In this document: positions 36,300 through 46,899 of the stretch, piece after piece
How positions within the stretch are numbered: the stretch's first letter is position 1
Layout: each line of letters begins with the position of its first letter
Assembly (NCBI GenBank): GCA_051453625.1
Contig: JBOZIK010000001.1
Coordinates: forward strand, 169,194,871-169,258,870
Length of the DNA stretch: 64,000 nucleotides
Source of the DNA: Welwitschia mirabilis
Taxonomy: Eukaryota; Gnetophyta; Gnetopsida; Welwitschiales
Reading direction: 5' to 3'
The notes under the pieces: model-generated
Told to the model about the DNA's origin: nothing
Database searches by the model: none
Seen by the model: the letters and a program-made list of their open reading frames with translations, nothing else
Program-made: the position numbers and the translations under genes

Positions 36300-37800
36300 A
36301 TGTTGCTTTTAAAACCCAAGAAAAGTCCAAATAGTACCTAAATAGTGGTTGTTCTAGGTATATGACTGGTAATAGGAGTCTTCTCTCTTTTGTGGTGAAA
36401 TAGCTTTTGGAGACAATCATTAAAGGCATACAGTTGGTAAAGGATCCCTCACATGCAATAGAAATAATCCAACTATTAATGATGTATATCTAGTAGATGG
36501 GTTGAAGCACAACCTACTTAGTATATCTCAAATATGTGATAGAGGAAATGTTGTGTTATTTCACAAATATAAATGTGTTTTTCAAAATGCTTCCTCTAAT
36601 AATGTTATTCTCAAAAGTAGCAGGTCCAAGTGTATTGTATGTGTTAGGTTGTGATAAAAAATAGGTAGAAAGATGTTATATGGCCAAAGATGAAAAAGTA
36701 AACTTATGGCATAGAAGATTAGGCCATTAAATCTTAAGGATTTAATGAATATCTCCTCCAAGAAAATAGTAAAAGGTGTTTCTATTTCTCAAGCCTAAAT
36801 TTGTGATTTTTATATAAGAGGTAGCTCACTAAGTCATCCTTCAAATGTAAAATGGAGACATCTTCTGTTAGACTATTAGATCTAATTCACATGGATTTAG
36901 TGGAACCAATACAAACTAGAAGTATTGGAGGGAAAAAATATTTCCTTGTGATGGTGGATGATTTTTCAAGGTATAATTGGGTCTTATTTCTCTCTTCTAA
37001 GGATGATGCATTTGAAATGCTTGTCAATGTGTAGAAGGATTCAAAATGAAAAAAGGTATACTATAAAGATGATTAGATCAGATAGAGAAGGAGAGTTTGT
37101 AAATGAAAAATTTGAATGATATTGTGACTCAAATGGAATAGTCCATCGACTATTAGCTCCTAGGACTCCTCAACAACATGGAGTTGGTACATGAAAAAAT
37201 AGAGTTCTCATTGAGATGACAAGACCAATGCTAAACGAGCAAGACCTTCCACAACATTTTTGGGCTGAAGCAGTAAACATTGCATGCTACGTAAGTAACA
37301 AAGTCTTCTTATGGTTAGGAACAAGTAAAACTGCTTATATAGAATGGAAGAAAACCTACCATTATTTATTTCAAAGTGTTTGGTAGTAACTGTATGATTT
37401 TGAAGGATAAAAGGACAACAAGTAAACTTGAATCTAAAGCTGATGAAGGGATTTTCTTAGGGTACTAAACAACCAGTAAGGTGTATAGAGTTTACAAGGA
37501 GTCCTCATTTCAAGTTAAGGAATCTGTTCATGTAAAAGTGAAGGACACAAAAGATGACACTATTAAAGAGATGAGAAATGATGATAACATCATTTCTTCT
37601 TTTAATTTAAGTCTTGATCCTCCCTCAACTCTAAGTACAAGTGAAATAAGCAATACAGAAAAGTGTTCATCTCTTCCACTTAGGACTAAAACAAATTACC
37701 ATCAAGACAACATTGTAAGTAATCTAGAACAAGGGACAACCACTAGAAGTGGAAAAAGTATAGGTAACAGTTTCCTATGTTTGCCTTTTCTCTAGAACCT
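36300..37800 (+). pseudogene. Element C protease and integrase
   Basis: YLNSGCSRYMTGNRSLLSFV at 36335-36394: the copia protease with catalytic D-S-G changed to N-S-G (AAT at 36341). The pre-integrase segment follows (DVYLVDGLKHNLLSISQICD near 36483). Integrase core: HMDLVEPIQTRSIGGKKYFL and MVDDFSRYNWVLF (36852-37034), RSDREGEFVNEKFE near 37080, then QQHGVGT-stop-KNRVLIEMTR near 37170-37220. Relatives have V[VE]ERKNR here, so the catalytic Glu is lost. The C-terminal part continues HFWAEAVNIACYVSNKVF; then a Ser/Thr-rich linker ending EQGTTTRSGKS (37481-37760). Confidence 0.82.
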
Positions 37801-37823
37801 AAAACTCTCGAGGAAGCAAAACA

Positions 37824-38323
37824 NNNNNNNNNNNNNNNNNNNNNNNNNNNNNNNNNNNNNNNNNNNNNNNNNNNNNNNNNNNNNNNNNNNNNNNNNNNNN
37901 NNNNNNNNNNNNNNNNNNNNNNNNNNNNNNNNNNNNNNNNNNNNNNNNNNNNNNNNNNNNNNNNNNNNNNNNNNNNNNNNNNNNNNNNNNNNNNNNNNNN
38001 NNNNNNNNNNNNNNNNNNNNNNNNNNNNNNNNNNNNNNNNNNNNNNNNNNNNNNNNNNNNNNNNNNNNNNNNNNNNNNNNNNNNNNNNNNNNNNNNNNNN
38101 NNNNNNNNNNNNNNNNNNNNNNNNNNNNNNNNNNNNNNNNNNNNNNNNNNNNNNNNNNNNNNNNNNNNNNNNNNNNNNNNNNNNNNNNNNNNNNNNNNNN
38201 NNNNNNNNNNNNNNNNNNNNNNNNNNNNNNNNNNNNNNNNNNNNNNNNNNNNNNNNNNNNNNNNNNNNNNNNNNNNNNNNNNNNNNNNNNNNNNNNNNNN
38301 NNNNNNNNNNNNNNNNNNNNNNN
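37824..38323. other. Assembly gap (500 N) flanked by the same 63 bp on both sides
   Basis: 37761-37823 and 38324-38386 are the same sequence apart from one T (AGGTAACAGTTTCCTATG...GGAAGCAAAACA). The gap is most likely an unmerged contig overlap rather than 500 missing bases, because the protein reads through without a missing segment if one copy is dropped. Confidence 0.9.
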
Positions 38324-39787
38324 AGGTAACAGTTTCCTATGTTTTGCCTTTTCTCTAGAACCTAAAACTCTCGAGGAAGCAAAACAGGATGATGCTTGGA
38401 TGTTAGCATTGCAATAAGAACTTAACTAGTTTGAATAAAACAAACCTTGAAATCTTGTCCCTACCCTCAAGGAAAAGCACATAATTGGAGCAAAATGGAT
38501 TTTTAAGAATAAGAAGGATGAAGATCACAATATGATTCAGAATAAGGTTAGGTTAGTTGCTGAAGGATATAGCCAACAAGAAGGTATCGGTTATGGTGGA
38601 ACATTTGCTTTAGTGTCTAAAATAGAAGCAATTAGGATGCTATTAGCCTTCACAAGTTGTCACAAGATAAAGCTATACCAAATAGATGTGAAGAGTTCTT
38701 TTCTGAATGGGTTTATAAATGAAGAATTTTATGTTGCTCAACCACCTAGTTTCATAGACTCAAAATTCAAGGCAATGTTGATCCCACTTTATTTATCAAA
38801 TACAATAGTAAAAATATGCTCATTGCTCATATTTATGTCGATGATATGGTATTTGGATCTACCAAAGAGTCTCTTGCCTTAGACTTTGCTTAATTAATGC
38901 AAAACGAGTTTGAAAGGAATCTGGTGAGGGAACTCAATTTCTTTTTAGGACATCAGATTAAGCAAACTCTAGATGGAATCTTTATTTGTCAATCAAAGTA
39001 CATTCAAGAGGTCTTAGATAAGTGTAAAATGATAGATGTAAAAGATGCTAAGACATCTCTCTTAACCAATGTCAAGATTTGCAAGGATAAGATGGGAAAG
39101 AAGGTGGATAAGAAATTGTATAGAGGATTGATTGATAGTCTTTTGTATGTTACCGCTAATAAACCTGACATTGCTCATAGCATTGGAATATGTGCAAGAT
39201 AATAATCTGATCCAAGAGAATCCCATCTAATGTGTGTAAAATGAACCTTGTGGTATCTTAAAATAACTCAACATTATGGTCTTTGGTATTCGTACAACAC
39301 TTCGCTAGATCTGGCTAGGTATAATGATGCTGATTAGGCTTGATGTGTAGAGGATTGCAAAAGTACGTGTGGTGTCTATTTTTATATAGGAAATTGTTTA
39401 GTGTCCTGGCTACGTAGGAAACAAAATTCAACATCTCTATCTAGAGCTGAGGTTGAATACATTGCAGCTAGTGCCCATTGTGCTCAACTCTTGTGGATGA
39501 AACAAATGTTGACAGATTTTGAAGTAAAATTAGATTCAATCAAACTCTACTGTGACAATACAAGTGCAGTCAATATCAACAAGAATCCTATTCAACGTTC
39601 AAGGACAAAACACATAGACATTCAACATCATTTTATTTAAGAGCTAGTTCAAAATAACATTATTATATTAAAGTATGTCCCCACTTAAGATCAAATTGTT
39701 GATGTTATGACCAAAGGATTGAATGAGGAAAGGTTTATTCATCTTAGAAAGAATCTCGGTGTAGGGATTTGCCCCTTATCTAAATAA
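38324..39787 (+). pseudogene. Element C reverse transcriptase and RNase H
   Basis: RT blocks: QDDAWMLALQ, VPTLKEKHIIGAKWIFK (frame-shifted), MIQNKVRLVAEGYSQQEGI (38532), IKLYQIDVKSSFLNGFINEE. A deletion then removes the segment carrying YGLKQAPRAWY. The active site AHIYVDDMVFGSTKES is intact (YVDD at 38834-38845). Next ELNFFLGHQIKQTLDGIF and LYRGLIDSLLYVTANKPDIA (38897-39200). RNase H: VSWLRRKQNSTSLSRAEVEY, QLLWMKQMLTDFEV, LYCDNTSAVNINKNPI, KHIDIQHHFI (39401-39640), with the end at the TAA 39785-39787. A frameshift separates the RT halves. Confidence 0.85.
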
Positions 39788-40164
39788 TCCAATTCTTTTA
39801 AAAATCCCTACTTCTCAAATATTGTCATCATCCTTTTAAAATGGTCCTTAAAATTCCTGAAGTTTGCCTTCCTTTGTCGTCATCTCTTCTATCGGACGCC
39901 TTAGTATTTCACTCAAACGTCCTAGCTTCTAATTTTTCCAAATGTCTAATTTTTAAAATTTGTGCAAAACTAGGTTTTTAAAACTCGGACATCCTAATGT
40001 TACAACCTACATACACACTCTTATCCACAGAAGCAAATTTGTGTGGACGCCTACTCTCTTCCTTATTTTTTAAAACCTTTTCCACTTCATTTTCTCCTCA
40101 TTTCTTGCACACACCTTCTTCTCTTTCAAAACTCTTGTCTTGAGCACTCTATTTAGCCTCGATC
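39788..40164 (+). other. Spacer between pol and ORF3 in element C
   Basis: No coding sequence. It contains further GGACGCC/AACGTCC/GGACATCC motifs (39895-40000) like those in the LTRs, and a CT-rich stretch before ORF3. Confidence 0.5.
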
Positions 40165-41434
40165 ATGATCAGATGTAAGATTGCTGCTTCCAGGAAAGGA
40201 AAAGAGCCAACATCAAAAGAAGAATGGTTCCAATCTATGGAGCATAGGAAGCTATGGTTTAATTGCTTCGCTAAGAGGGCCCTAGCTTTAAAAAGAAGAA
40301 TAAAATTTTGAATCCTTTAGGCATCAGGTCAGGATAGCATATAAATTTGAAGAATAAGGCTAGATTTATGCCCTAGATCCTGATACCACAACCTCTACCA
40401 AAATGAGAAGAATGTTTGATTGTAATGCAATTTTTGACTTAGTACAATGGAGAATTTCTACAAAAGTTTTTGGTAGAGAGCTAGATGTGGACTTAAAAGC
40501 TATTTCTCTAGTCACTAGGTACCCCAATGAAGGCATGTCTCATGAAATAACTCATGTTGGGTCTTTACGTGAGACAACTTCAAAGGATGTTCTAACATAT
40601 GAATTGTGTGGGGCATAAGTAACTTGGAGGGCCAACATTCCTATAAATAAACTTAAACCCTTCTATGGAGTTTTATTTCAGATTTCCACACACAACTTGG
40701 TGCCTAAGTTGAGGCACAAAGCTGAAGTATTACCTTTATGTGCTTATATCTTAGTTTGTCTCGGCATTGGAGTGAAAATTAATGTGTAAATTCATTATGC
40801 ACTATATGAGCCAGTTTATAGTTGCCAACTACACTACTCTGCCATTTGGAGGTCTTATCATTGCGCCCTTAGAGAATCATCAATTTGTTGTTGATACAAA
40901 AGATGAGTTAGTCAAGATGCCCAAACCTCTTGGAGTTTATTCAGTTAAGAAGATGAACATCTTTTCAGATATAGATGGTCCACTTCCTCCTCAGAAGACG
41001 AAGAAGAAACACACTTCAGAAGGGATCAGCTGACNNNNNNNNNNNNNNNNNNNNNNNNNNNNNNNNNNNNNNNNNNNNNNNNNNNNNNNNNNNNNNNNNN
41101 NNNNNNNNNNNNNNNNNNNNNNNNNNNNNNNNNNAACATCTTTTCAGATATAGAAGGTCCACTTCCTCCTCAGAAGAAGAAGAAGAAACACACTTCAGAA
41201 GGGATAAGCTGAAGTTTAGAGCCTGTCTGAAATGAAGATCTGTTACGTGCCATTACTAAAGTTAAAGATATTGCTTTAAAAGCCCAGGCCACAATAGATA
41301 AAGTGCACAGAAACATTGACCACATCATCTTTGGTTTGTCAACATATGGTCTTTACATTTCACTTGGCTTTGACGAAGAAAAAGAACAAGGGGAGCAACC
41401 AGCTAAATTTGAGCATGATAGCTCATTTGAATAG
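40165..41434 (+). pseudogene. Element C ORF3: putative plant transposon protein-like ORF in the env position
   Basis: ATG at 40165 opens MIRCKIAASRKGKEPTSKEE, then WFQSMEHRKLWFNCFAKRAL. 40403-40618 reads STKVFGRELDVDLKAISLVT, matching the family pattern V.GREVDL...AI..L. Then PFYGVLFQISTHNLVPKLRH, KAEVLPLCAYILVCLGIGV, INV; one missing base relative to element A breaks the frame at about 40782; then CKFIMHYMSQFIVANYTTLP, FGGLI, LVKMPKPLGVYSVKKMNIFS, a Lys-rich linker, gap, and the helical tail NEDLLRAITKVKDIALKAQA, IDKVHRNIDHIIFGLSTYGL, ending FEHDSSFE and TAG at about 41434. Length, order and residues resemble Pfam's putative plant transposon protein family (function unknown). It follows pol and precedes the 3' LTR, on the sense strand. 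Confidence 0.68.
41035..41134. other. Assembly gap (100 N) flanked by a near-identical ~80-bp repeat
   Basis: 40956-41034 and 41135-41213 are near-identical (AACATCTTTTCAGATATAGA..., differing at a few bases). Either an unmerged overlap between two haplotypes or read sets, or a true tandem duplication in ORF3. Confidence 0.9.
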
Positions 41435-41937
41435 TATGCTTCTAGTGTTATCATCCTCCTGTCCTTTTGTACTCTCCAACATGCTATATTTTGTACTCAT
41501 CTATTAGTAATACAACTTCTCTTTTTTTCCTATCTCGATTAGACTCTTCACTTTTATTATTCTTGTGTTATTTTGCCTCACTCTATTACCACTTTTCAAA
41601 AATAACAAAGGCGAAAAATATTGAGGGATAAAAAGCATTAACCTAATGAGCAACTTCATTATATATCTCATGTCATTTGTAATTATATGCTCCTTGGCAT
41701 TAAATGGTATTTATTATTTACAGTTCTCTCTGCACCACATGATTTTCTATCAATTTGAATTTGTTTTGAAAGTCATCTTGCATTTGTCTATCTTAATTGC
41801 ACTAGTTAAATCCGTAAAGATTGCCCTATTGTTAAGCCTATTTGTGCAAGTTTCTATCAATTTTTAGGGACACAAATTTAGGTAAGTAAGTCTCTACTAA
41901 TTCATCTCATGTTCCGAAAATAGGTTGTCATCATTGA
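41435..41937 (+). other. Element C 3' untranslated region
   Basis: AT- and pyrimidine-rich (TTCTCTTTTTTTCC near 41517), with no coding signal. The open frames at 41316 and 41646 are fortuitous. Confidence 0.5.
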
Positions 41938-41949
41938 AAACGAAGAGAT
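41938..41949 (+). other. Element C polypurine tract
   Basis: GAAAACGAAGAGA immediately before the LTR start TGTTGAAG. Confidence 0.6.
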
Positions 41950-43004
41950 TGTTGAAGAAACGAGTTTTGAATATGATCTTGGTTCTCCCACATTCTGAAT
42001 TGAGCTAGCTAAAATCATGGCACATCCACCATTACTGTCCAGGACATCTAGACCTATGTACAACATTTTATATGAAGGCGTCTGGCCTATCTTCTTGGGA
42101 CATCTAGGCCTGTTAGCAGTTGTTTCACATTGGGATGTCTAGCCTATCCTTCCGGGACATCCTGGCCTGTTAGCAATAATTTTACATTGGAACTCTGNNN
42201 NNNNNNNNNNNNNNNNNNNNNNNNNNNNNNNNNNNNNNNNNNNNNNNNNNNNNNNNNNNNNNNNNNNNNNNNNNNNNNNNNNNNNNNNNNNNNNNNNNNN
42301 NNNNNNNNNNNNNNNNNNNNNNNNNNNNNNNNNNNNNNNNNNNNNNNNNNNNNNNNNNNNNNNNNNNNNNNNNNNNNNNNNNNNNNNNNNNNNNNNNNNN
42401 NNNNNNNNNNNNNNNNNNNNNNNNNNNNNNNNNNNNNNNNNNNNNNNNNNNNNNNNNNNNNNNNNNNNNNNNNNNNNNNNNNNNNNNNNNNNNNNNNNNN
42501 NCATAAAACCTAATCTCTCAAACCTCTGAGAAAAATTTTTCTATACTCTGTATACATTGTACTTTCCTCAGTTATATTCTTTTGATGTAATACTCATGTA
42601 CATTATTAAGACATTAGCTCCTTGAGGAGCATTCGATTATACAAGCGGATGATTGATGCAAGCTAGGCATACATTCCATCAAAACCCATATCAAATCATA
42701 GCTATTGCATTGTGCTCTTGGAGAGCCTATTGTGAAAGCATTAAGACCCTTATGAAGAGTGCTGGAAGTATTGAAGACCCTTGAGGATAAAGGGGATTGT
42801 AAGTTTCATGATGAAAAGAGCTAAGGGAACCAGGAGGCTAAAGGTTGTTGTTGCCTCCTAAGGGTGTAGCAGGCACTCTGTCGAACCACTATAAATCTAT
42901 CATGTTCTTTACTGTGTGCGCTTTCATCTTCATTGAGCCTGTTTAATTTCTTGAGATTGTTATTATTCTCCACAACCCTCTAAGGTGCCATTTCGATCCT
43001 AACA
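41950..43004 (+). repeat. Element C 3' LTR
   Basis: TGTTGAAGAAACGAG to CGATCCTAACA, uninterrupted except for the gap 42198-42501. It contains the 57-bp tandem units, a TATA-like CACTATAAATC near 42885, and sequence collinear with both fragments of the 5' LTR. Confidence 0.87.
42198..42501. other. Assembly gap (304 N)
   Basis: Gap inside the C 3' LTR. The equivalent part of the 5' LTR is present at about 33330-33640. Confidence 0.99.
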
Positions 43005-43009
43005 ATGTG
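43005..43009. repeat. Target-site duplication of element C, right copy (ATGTG)
   Basis: Exact match to 19860-19864. The following bases, AATTCATC, continue the host GTGAATTC-type repeat. Confidence 0.85.
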
Positions 43010-45419
43010 AATTCATCATAGAGGTGATTACATGACATCTATCTAAGGTGGACATTGATTCTCCATGGGCATGAATTCACTTGGTCTTACTTAAATTCAC
43101 AACTTACAACAAACTTGTCTTTAGTTCATTCTCCAAGTGTGAATACCCTTCAAGGTGTTAATTCCTTGGGTGTGAATACACTAGGGAATCACTTCTAGCT
43201 TATCATTTCCACCTCGACGTCAATGCAAGTAGGCATTAAGTTTTTCTAATGACATGAAGTCCGCGATTAAAGCAGAGATACACTTTAGAATAACATGCAC
43301 CATAAATTCATAAAGGTAATTCCCATGGAAAGTAAATCCTTCAAGTGTGAATACCCTTCAAGGTGTTAATTCCTTGGGTGTGAATACACCAGGGCATCAC
43401 TTCTAGCTTATCATTTCCACCTCGACGTCAATTCAAGTAGGCATTAAGTTTTTCCAATGACGTGAAGTCCGCGATTAAAGCAGAGATACACTAGAATAAC
43501 ATGCACCATAAATTCATAAAGATAATTCCCATGGGAAGTAAATCCTTAAGGCATCAATTCCTGCCTAAGCATAAATGATCAACGATGTGAATTCTTAAAA
43601 ATTGTAAGACCTAATTACCAATCTTATGTCAGACAGTAAGCAACGCCATATCCTAGGGCATGAATACCTCTTGGGAATGCATTTCCAAGTGAGTAGGCAT
43701 TCTTATTTTACACGGACAAATGTTAAGACATGGTTAACCATCAAGTCGCAAAAGATAAAAATCCAATCACCTCTAGAGTCATAAGCAGTGTGAATTCATG
43801 CAACATCAATTCTCTATGGGATTCCTATGTTCTATCAACCCCGGTAGCCCCACACGTTCGAATTGCAATGCACAGTCATAATCTACCTTGATATTCACCA
43901 TCCCTACTACCAACACACAAATGACGACAGTTAGCTAAACCCTAAACCATGCTCAATTAAAGCAATACAACAAACTCTCAACAGAGACGACTAACAATGG
44001 TCATAATCCCTCACTTGACAAACCCTGGTTTTGCAACAATCACTAAACACTGCCTTCACAATTAACATAGACATCAACAAACAAGCCTAGAGACCTTATG
44101 TGACATTTCGAGCTGAGAACAAATGCAAAGTAATAAAGCCTCTATCCAAGACATCTGTTTACCTCACACATCAAAAAACAAGAGCAACACATAAGACCTT
44201 GCTCTGCAAGCCCCCAAGAGATGTCATTATGTGTGCGGAAAATTCCCAACAAAGCGGCAAAACGTGTCATTACCACAAATGGTTTGCATCCAAAAGAAAA
44301 GCAAGGAAACAAGAGGAGGCAAGTCGAACTTACCTCCCAACCACCCTTGCCATACGGACTCTGCCTGCTCTTTGTTATGCATTCTAAACATGCACCCTTT
44401 TAGAGGATCCGCATAACTAAAGCGCCATTTTCCAAAACACCAAGGGCTCTTCGTTGCACTCACCTTGACAGTAAAACCCAAGAGCCCTCACCTTAATTAG
44501 TAAAACCCCACTTCATCGTTTCCTTCTCTTTTAAAACTCGCTCTTTTACCTGCTTGTACCAACCAAGTCGACATTATAGAATCTATTCAAAATTTTAAAA
44601 TTTGACTATTTCAAATTCATGCTCTCCAAAGTCTCCATCAAGCATGAATTCTGTCGTCAACTCGAATTCATGCCTAAAGCACATTCCACTGCCAAGTTTC
44701 TATTATGTCCTGGAATAAACTCAACCGTCATATCAAATTCATGCCTTTGCCACTAAGAACTATGCTATGTATGGTGTGATAACTATAACCTACTCAAGGT
44801 GTAGCTGCTATTCCTTGACTTCATTCAAAATTAGTTCCACAATATTGTTATGATTTTGGTGTTTTCTTATACCAATTCTAAAAGCTTTGTGTCATCTTCA
44901 GAAGGGTCTTCAACAATGAATTCGATCTTCCCCGTTATCATCAAGGCCACCTCCATTGTTGTGGACCACAACAAATAGTCCTCCCACTAAGTTTAAGAGA
45001 AGTCATATGAAATGCTTGAAATTTTGTAGAAGTCATCAAGGATGTCTTGCTTCCACTTAAACTCATTTTTGCTACCACATAAACTCAACAACGTACAACT
45101 TTAGAGAGGGGACATTGAATAAGGGCTAGATAAGGTGTCTAGAGTTTGAAATTTCCGAACTTCTCACACCAAACCCTCACCTAGGGTTTTAACAACTTCA
45201 CAAGCTTCTATTGACCACAATAACTCATTACAACACTACAGTTCTTCACCACATTCCTAGGATTTCAACGTGAAACTGTGGGCGGAGATAAAAATGCAAA
45301 GGACAACAAGCCCTAGCATCTTTTCAATACTACCCAATGGAAGACACTCTCATAAAAGGAGGGAATCTCACAAGAAATGATGCACTAGCACCAAGACGCT
45401 ACCCTCAAGAGCAAACCTA
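43010..45419. other. Continuation of the pre-insertion locus; repeat-rich, no gene
   Basis: Contains scattered GTGAATTC/GTGAATAC units (43010-43810), the 208-bp duplication described separately, and then unique sequence with CCCTAAACC and similar. Small open frames at 44100-44480 overlap on both strands and show no recognisable domain. The stretch may be untranslated region or leader of the same old element that holds the minus-strand coding-like region left of 19860. Confidence 0.4.
43134..43547. repeat. Tandem duplication, 208-bp unit
   Basis: 43134-43341 and 43342-43547 are two head-to-tail copies with few substitutions and a 2-bp deletion (CACTTTAGAAT versus CACTAGAAT). Landmarks: CAAGTGTGAATACCC, CACCTCGACGTCAAT, GAAGTCCGCGATTAAAGC. 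High similarity indicates a fairly recent event. Confidence 0.9.
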
Positions 45420-45431
45420 GCTGTAATACCA
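45420..45431 (-). other. Candidate primer binding site on the minus strand
   Basis: Minus-strand TGGTATTACAGC, close to TGGTATCAGAGC. It is separated by 22 bases from a possible LTR end at 45454. If real, a minus-strand element's 5' LTR lies to the right and its body continues left, across the C insertion. Confidence 0.4.
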
Positions 45432-45453
45432 GGTTAAGATTTGCAAAAGTTAG

Positions 45454-46020
45454 TGTTAGAATAGAAAGAACAAGAAAAGTTAGAGATTTTGGAAACCCTT
45501 AATTGTTATAGTTTCTTTGCACTCAAGTGAGAGGATCGTTTCCTTGTTATATTAAATGATTAGGACAACTTTACATGTGCTCCCAAACCCTACCGCCTTG
45601 GTTTCGTGAGACTTCACTTTATAAAAGAGCATTACTTTACAACATTGACACCTCAAATATATAATTCATAATATGTATGTACAACACTTAACATATTTAA
45701 CTATGACCTCTAACAATATCGATGGGACTTTTCTTCTTCAACCACACAATGACGGATACCACCCAACTCATCCTCTTATGACTCCATCGTATTGAAAATT
45801 TTTGTGCTAGATAGTTATAACAAAAACTCTCTATTCATGCATGCACGTACACACATAGACACACATTTATAACCCCGTTAATAACTATTGAAAATAACTA
45901 CAACCACATATTTTGAGGACTAGAATTCTATAATAACATCAAGAACACACATATGCCCTTCTTGGGCAGAGACTTTGAGAACCAAAAATCAACAACTTAA
46001 TATCAATCCCACATTGAAAC
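45454..46020 (-). repeat. Candidate 5' LTR of a minus-strand element
   Basis: Starts TGTTAGAATAG on the plus strand and contains a minus-strand TATA-like box (rc of TTATAAAAGAG at about 45620). The right-hand limit is uncertain; no second copy was found in the window. Confidence 0.3.
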
Positions 46021-46349
46021 TTAGACAATAAATAAGCATGTTTAAGACACAACACTCATTGCATTAAAAATATGGAATAACACTCATTTGGTTAAAAATA
46101 TGGAGTCTTCAATTAAGAATTCTAAATAATCCAAATCTTCTTTTATTATGCACTTGAATCTTATAGCCAAGCAAACCAAAGTTTTCCGAGAGACTCTGAA
46201 GTCGCATCATTTAAGACTTGTATGATCTATGTAATCATCAAATGATTTACCTATTAAATTGCCAAAAAGAAATCTATCATCAGGAGTAAGTATGATAACA
46301 TCAACTGCTCTACTTGGTAGGTTCAATTCATTAGATGATAAAGAATTAT

Positions 46350-46881
46350 TTACCCATTAGATTCAAAAAAAAGTTTCCACCATCCTCTAGATCCTTTAAG
46401 AGTCACACCTCTCTTGATTCTCATCAGGAAACTGTTTGACAATCTGTGGTTAACAAAAGTGCAAACAAGACTGATAGAAGGAAGCTTTATCCCTCTTACT
46501 TTGTTAAGTGGAATGGTTGCTGAGAATGATATTCTTATCTGATCCATGTTTACTACTTTGTGGATTTCTTTACCCCCACTTACGAGCAAGTTGGACATCA
46601 TGTTTGGAACTGCATTTGGCTTTGACGGTTAGATAAATAATCCAAGCTCTTACTAGGACTTTAAAGTCCTCTAACGGATTAACATCACAGACACCACATC
46701 TGAAATACATGTCTGTGATATTACCATATGTGTCATCTCCAACAGACTTTGAAACTGCAAAGTAGCATTCCCATCCAACAGTTCTGGATCCATTAAGACA
46801 TTTTGTGAGAAAACTAATCACTTTCGTTCTTGTTAAAGCTCCTGCGACAAAGAAGTGGCTGTCTACCTTCAACTCTACCAA
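46350..46881 (-). pseudogene. Unrecognised broken coding stretch
   Basis: Minus-strand frame 46881-46570 (103 codons) contains HFFVAGALTRTKVISFLTKC, GWECYFAVSKSVGDDTYGNI and MYFRCGVCDVNPLEDFKVLV. A second frame, 46601-46350, continues FSATIPLNKVRGIKLPSISL and VNHRLSNSFLMRIKRG. Residue use (Cys, Trp and Gly spread, few low-complexity runs) looks like real protein, with one frameshift near 46600. The family is not recognised; it could be an exon of a host gene or part of a mobile element. No splice sites were convincing. Confidence 0.35.
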
Positions 46882-46899
46882 TATGAATAGAAATCTCTC

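Larger units (their letters stand above)
19865..43004 (+). mobile_element. Copia retrotransposon C (outermost level of a three-level nest)
   Basis: The 3' LTR (41950-43004) begins TGTTGAAGAAACGAG and ends CGATCCTAACA. Its start is matched at 19865 (TGTTGAAAAAACGAG), and the rest of the 5' LTR resumes at 33197 and ends GATCATAACA at 34606. The stretch between, 19961-33196, is element A inserted in the 5' LTR. A perfect ATGTG duplication flanks the whole unit. Internal order on the plus strand is PBS, gag, protease, integrase, RT, RNase H, extra ORF3, polypurine tract. The gag-PR-IN-RT-RH order defines Ty1/copia. Without A the element is just under 10 kb including three gaps. Stops, shifts and a deletion in RT make it inactive. 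Confidence 0.88.

Noticed and set aside
41316-41867. Two plus-strand frames (63 and 73 codons) after ORF3 in element C
   Set aside because: The first is an out-of-frame shadow of the ORF3 tail, the second is hydrophobic AT-rich 3' UTR without similarity in element A.
44100-44481. Overlapping open frames on both strands (60-95 codons)
   Set aside because: Three frames overlap in the same interval with no recognisable motif; most likely chance in a locally less AT-rich stretch.
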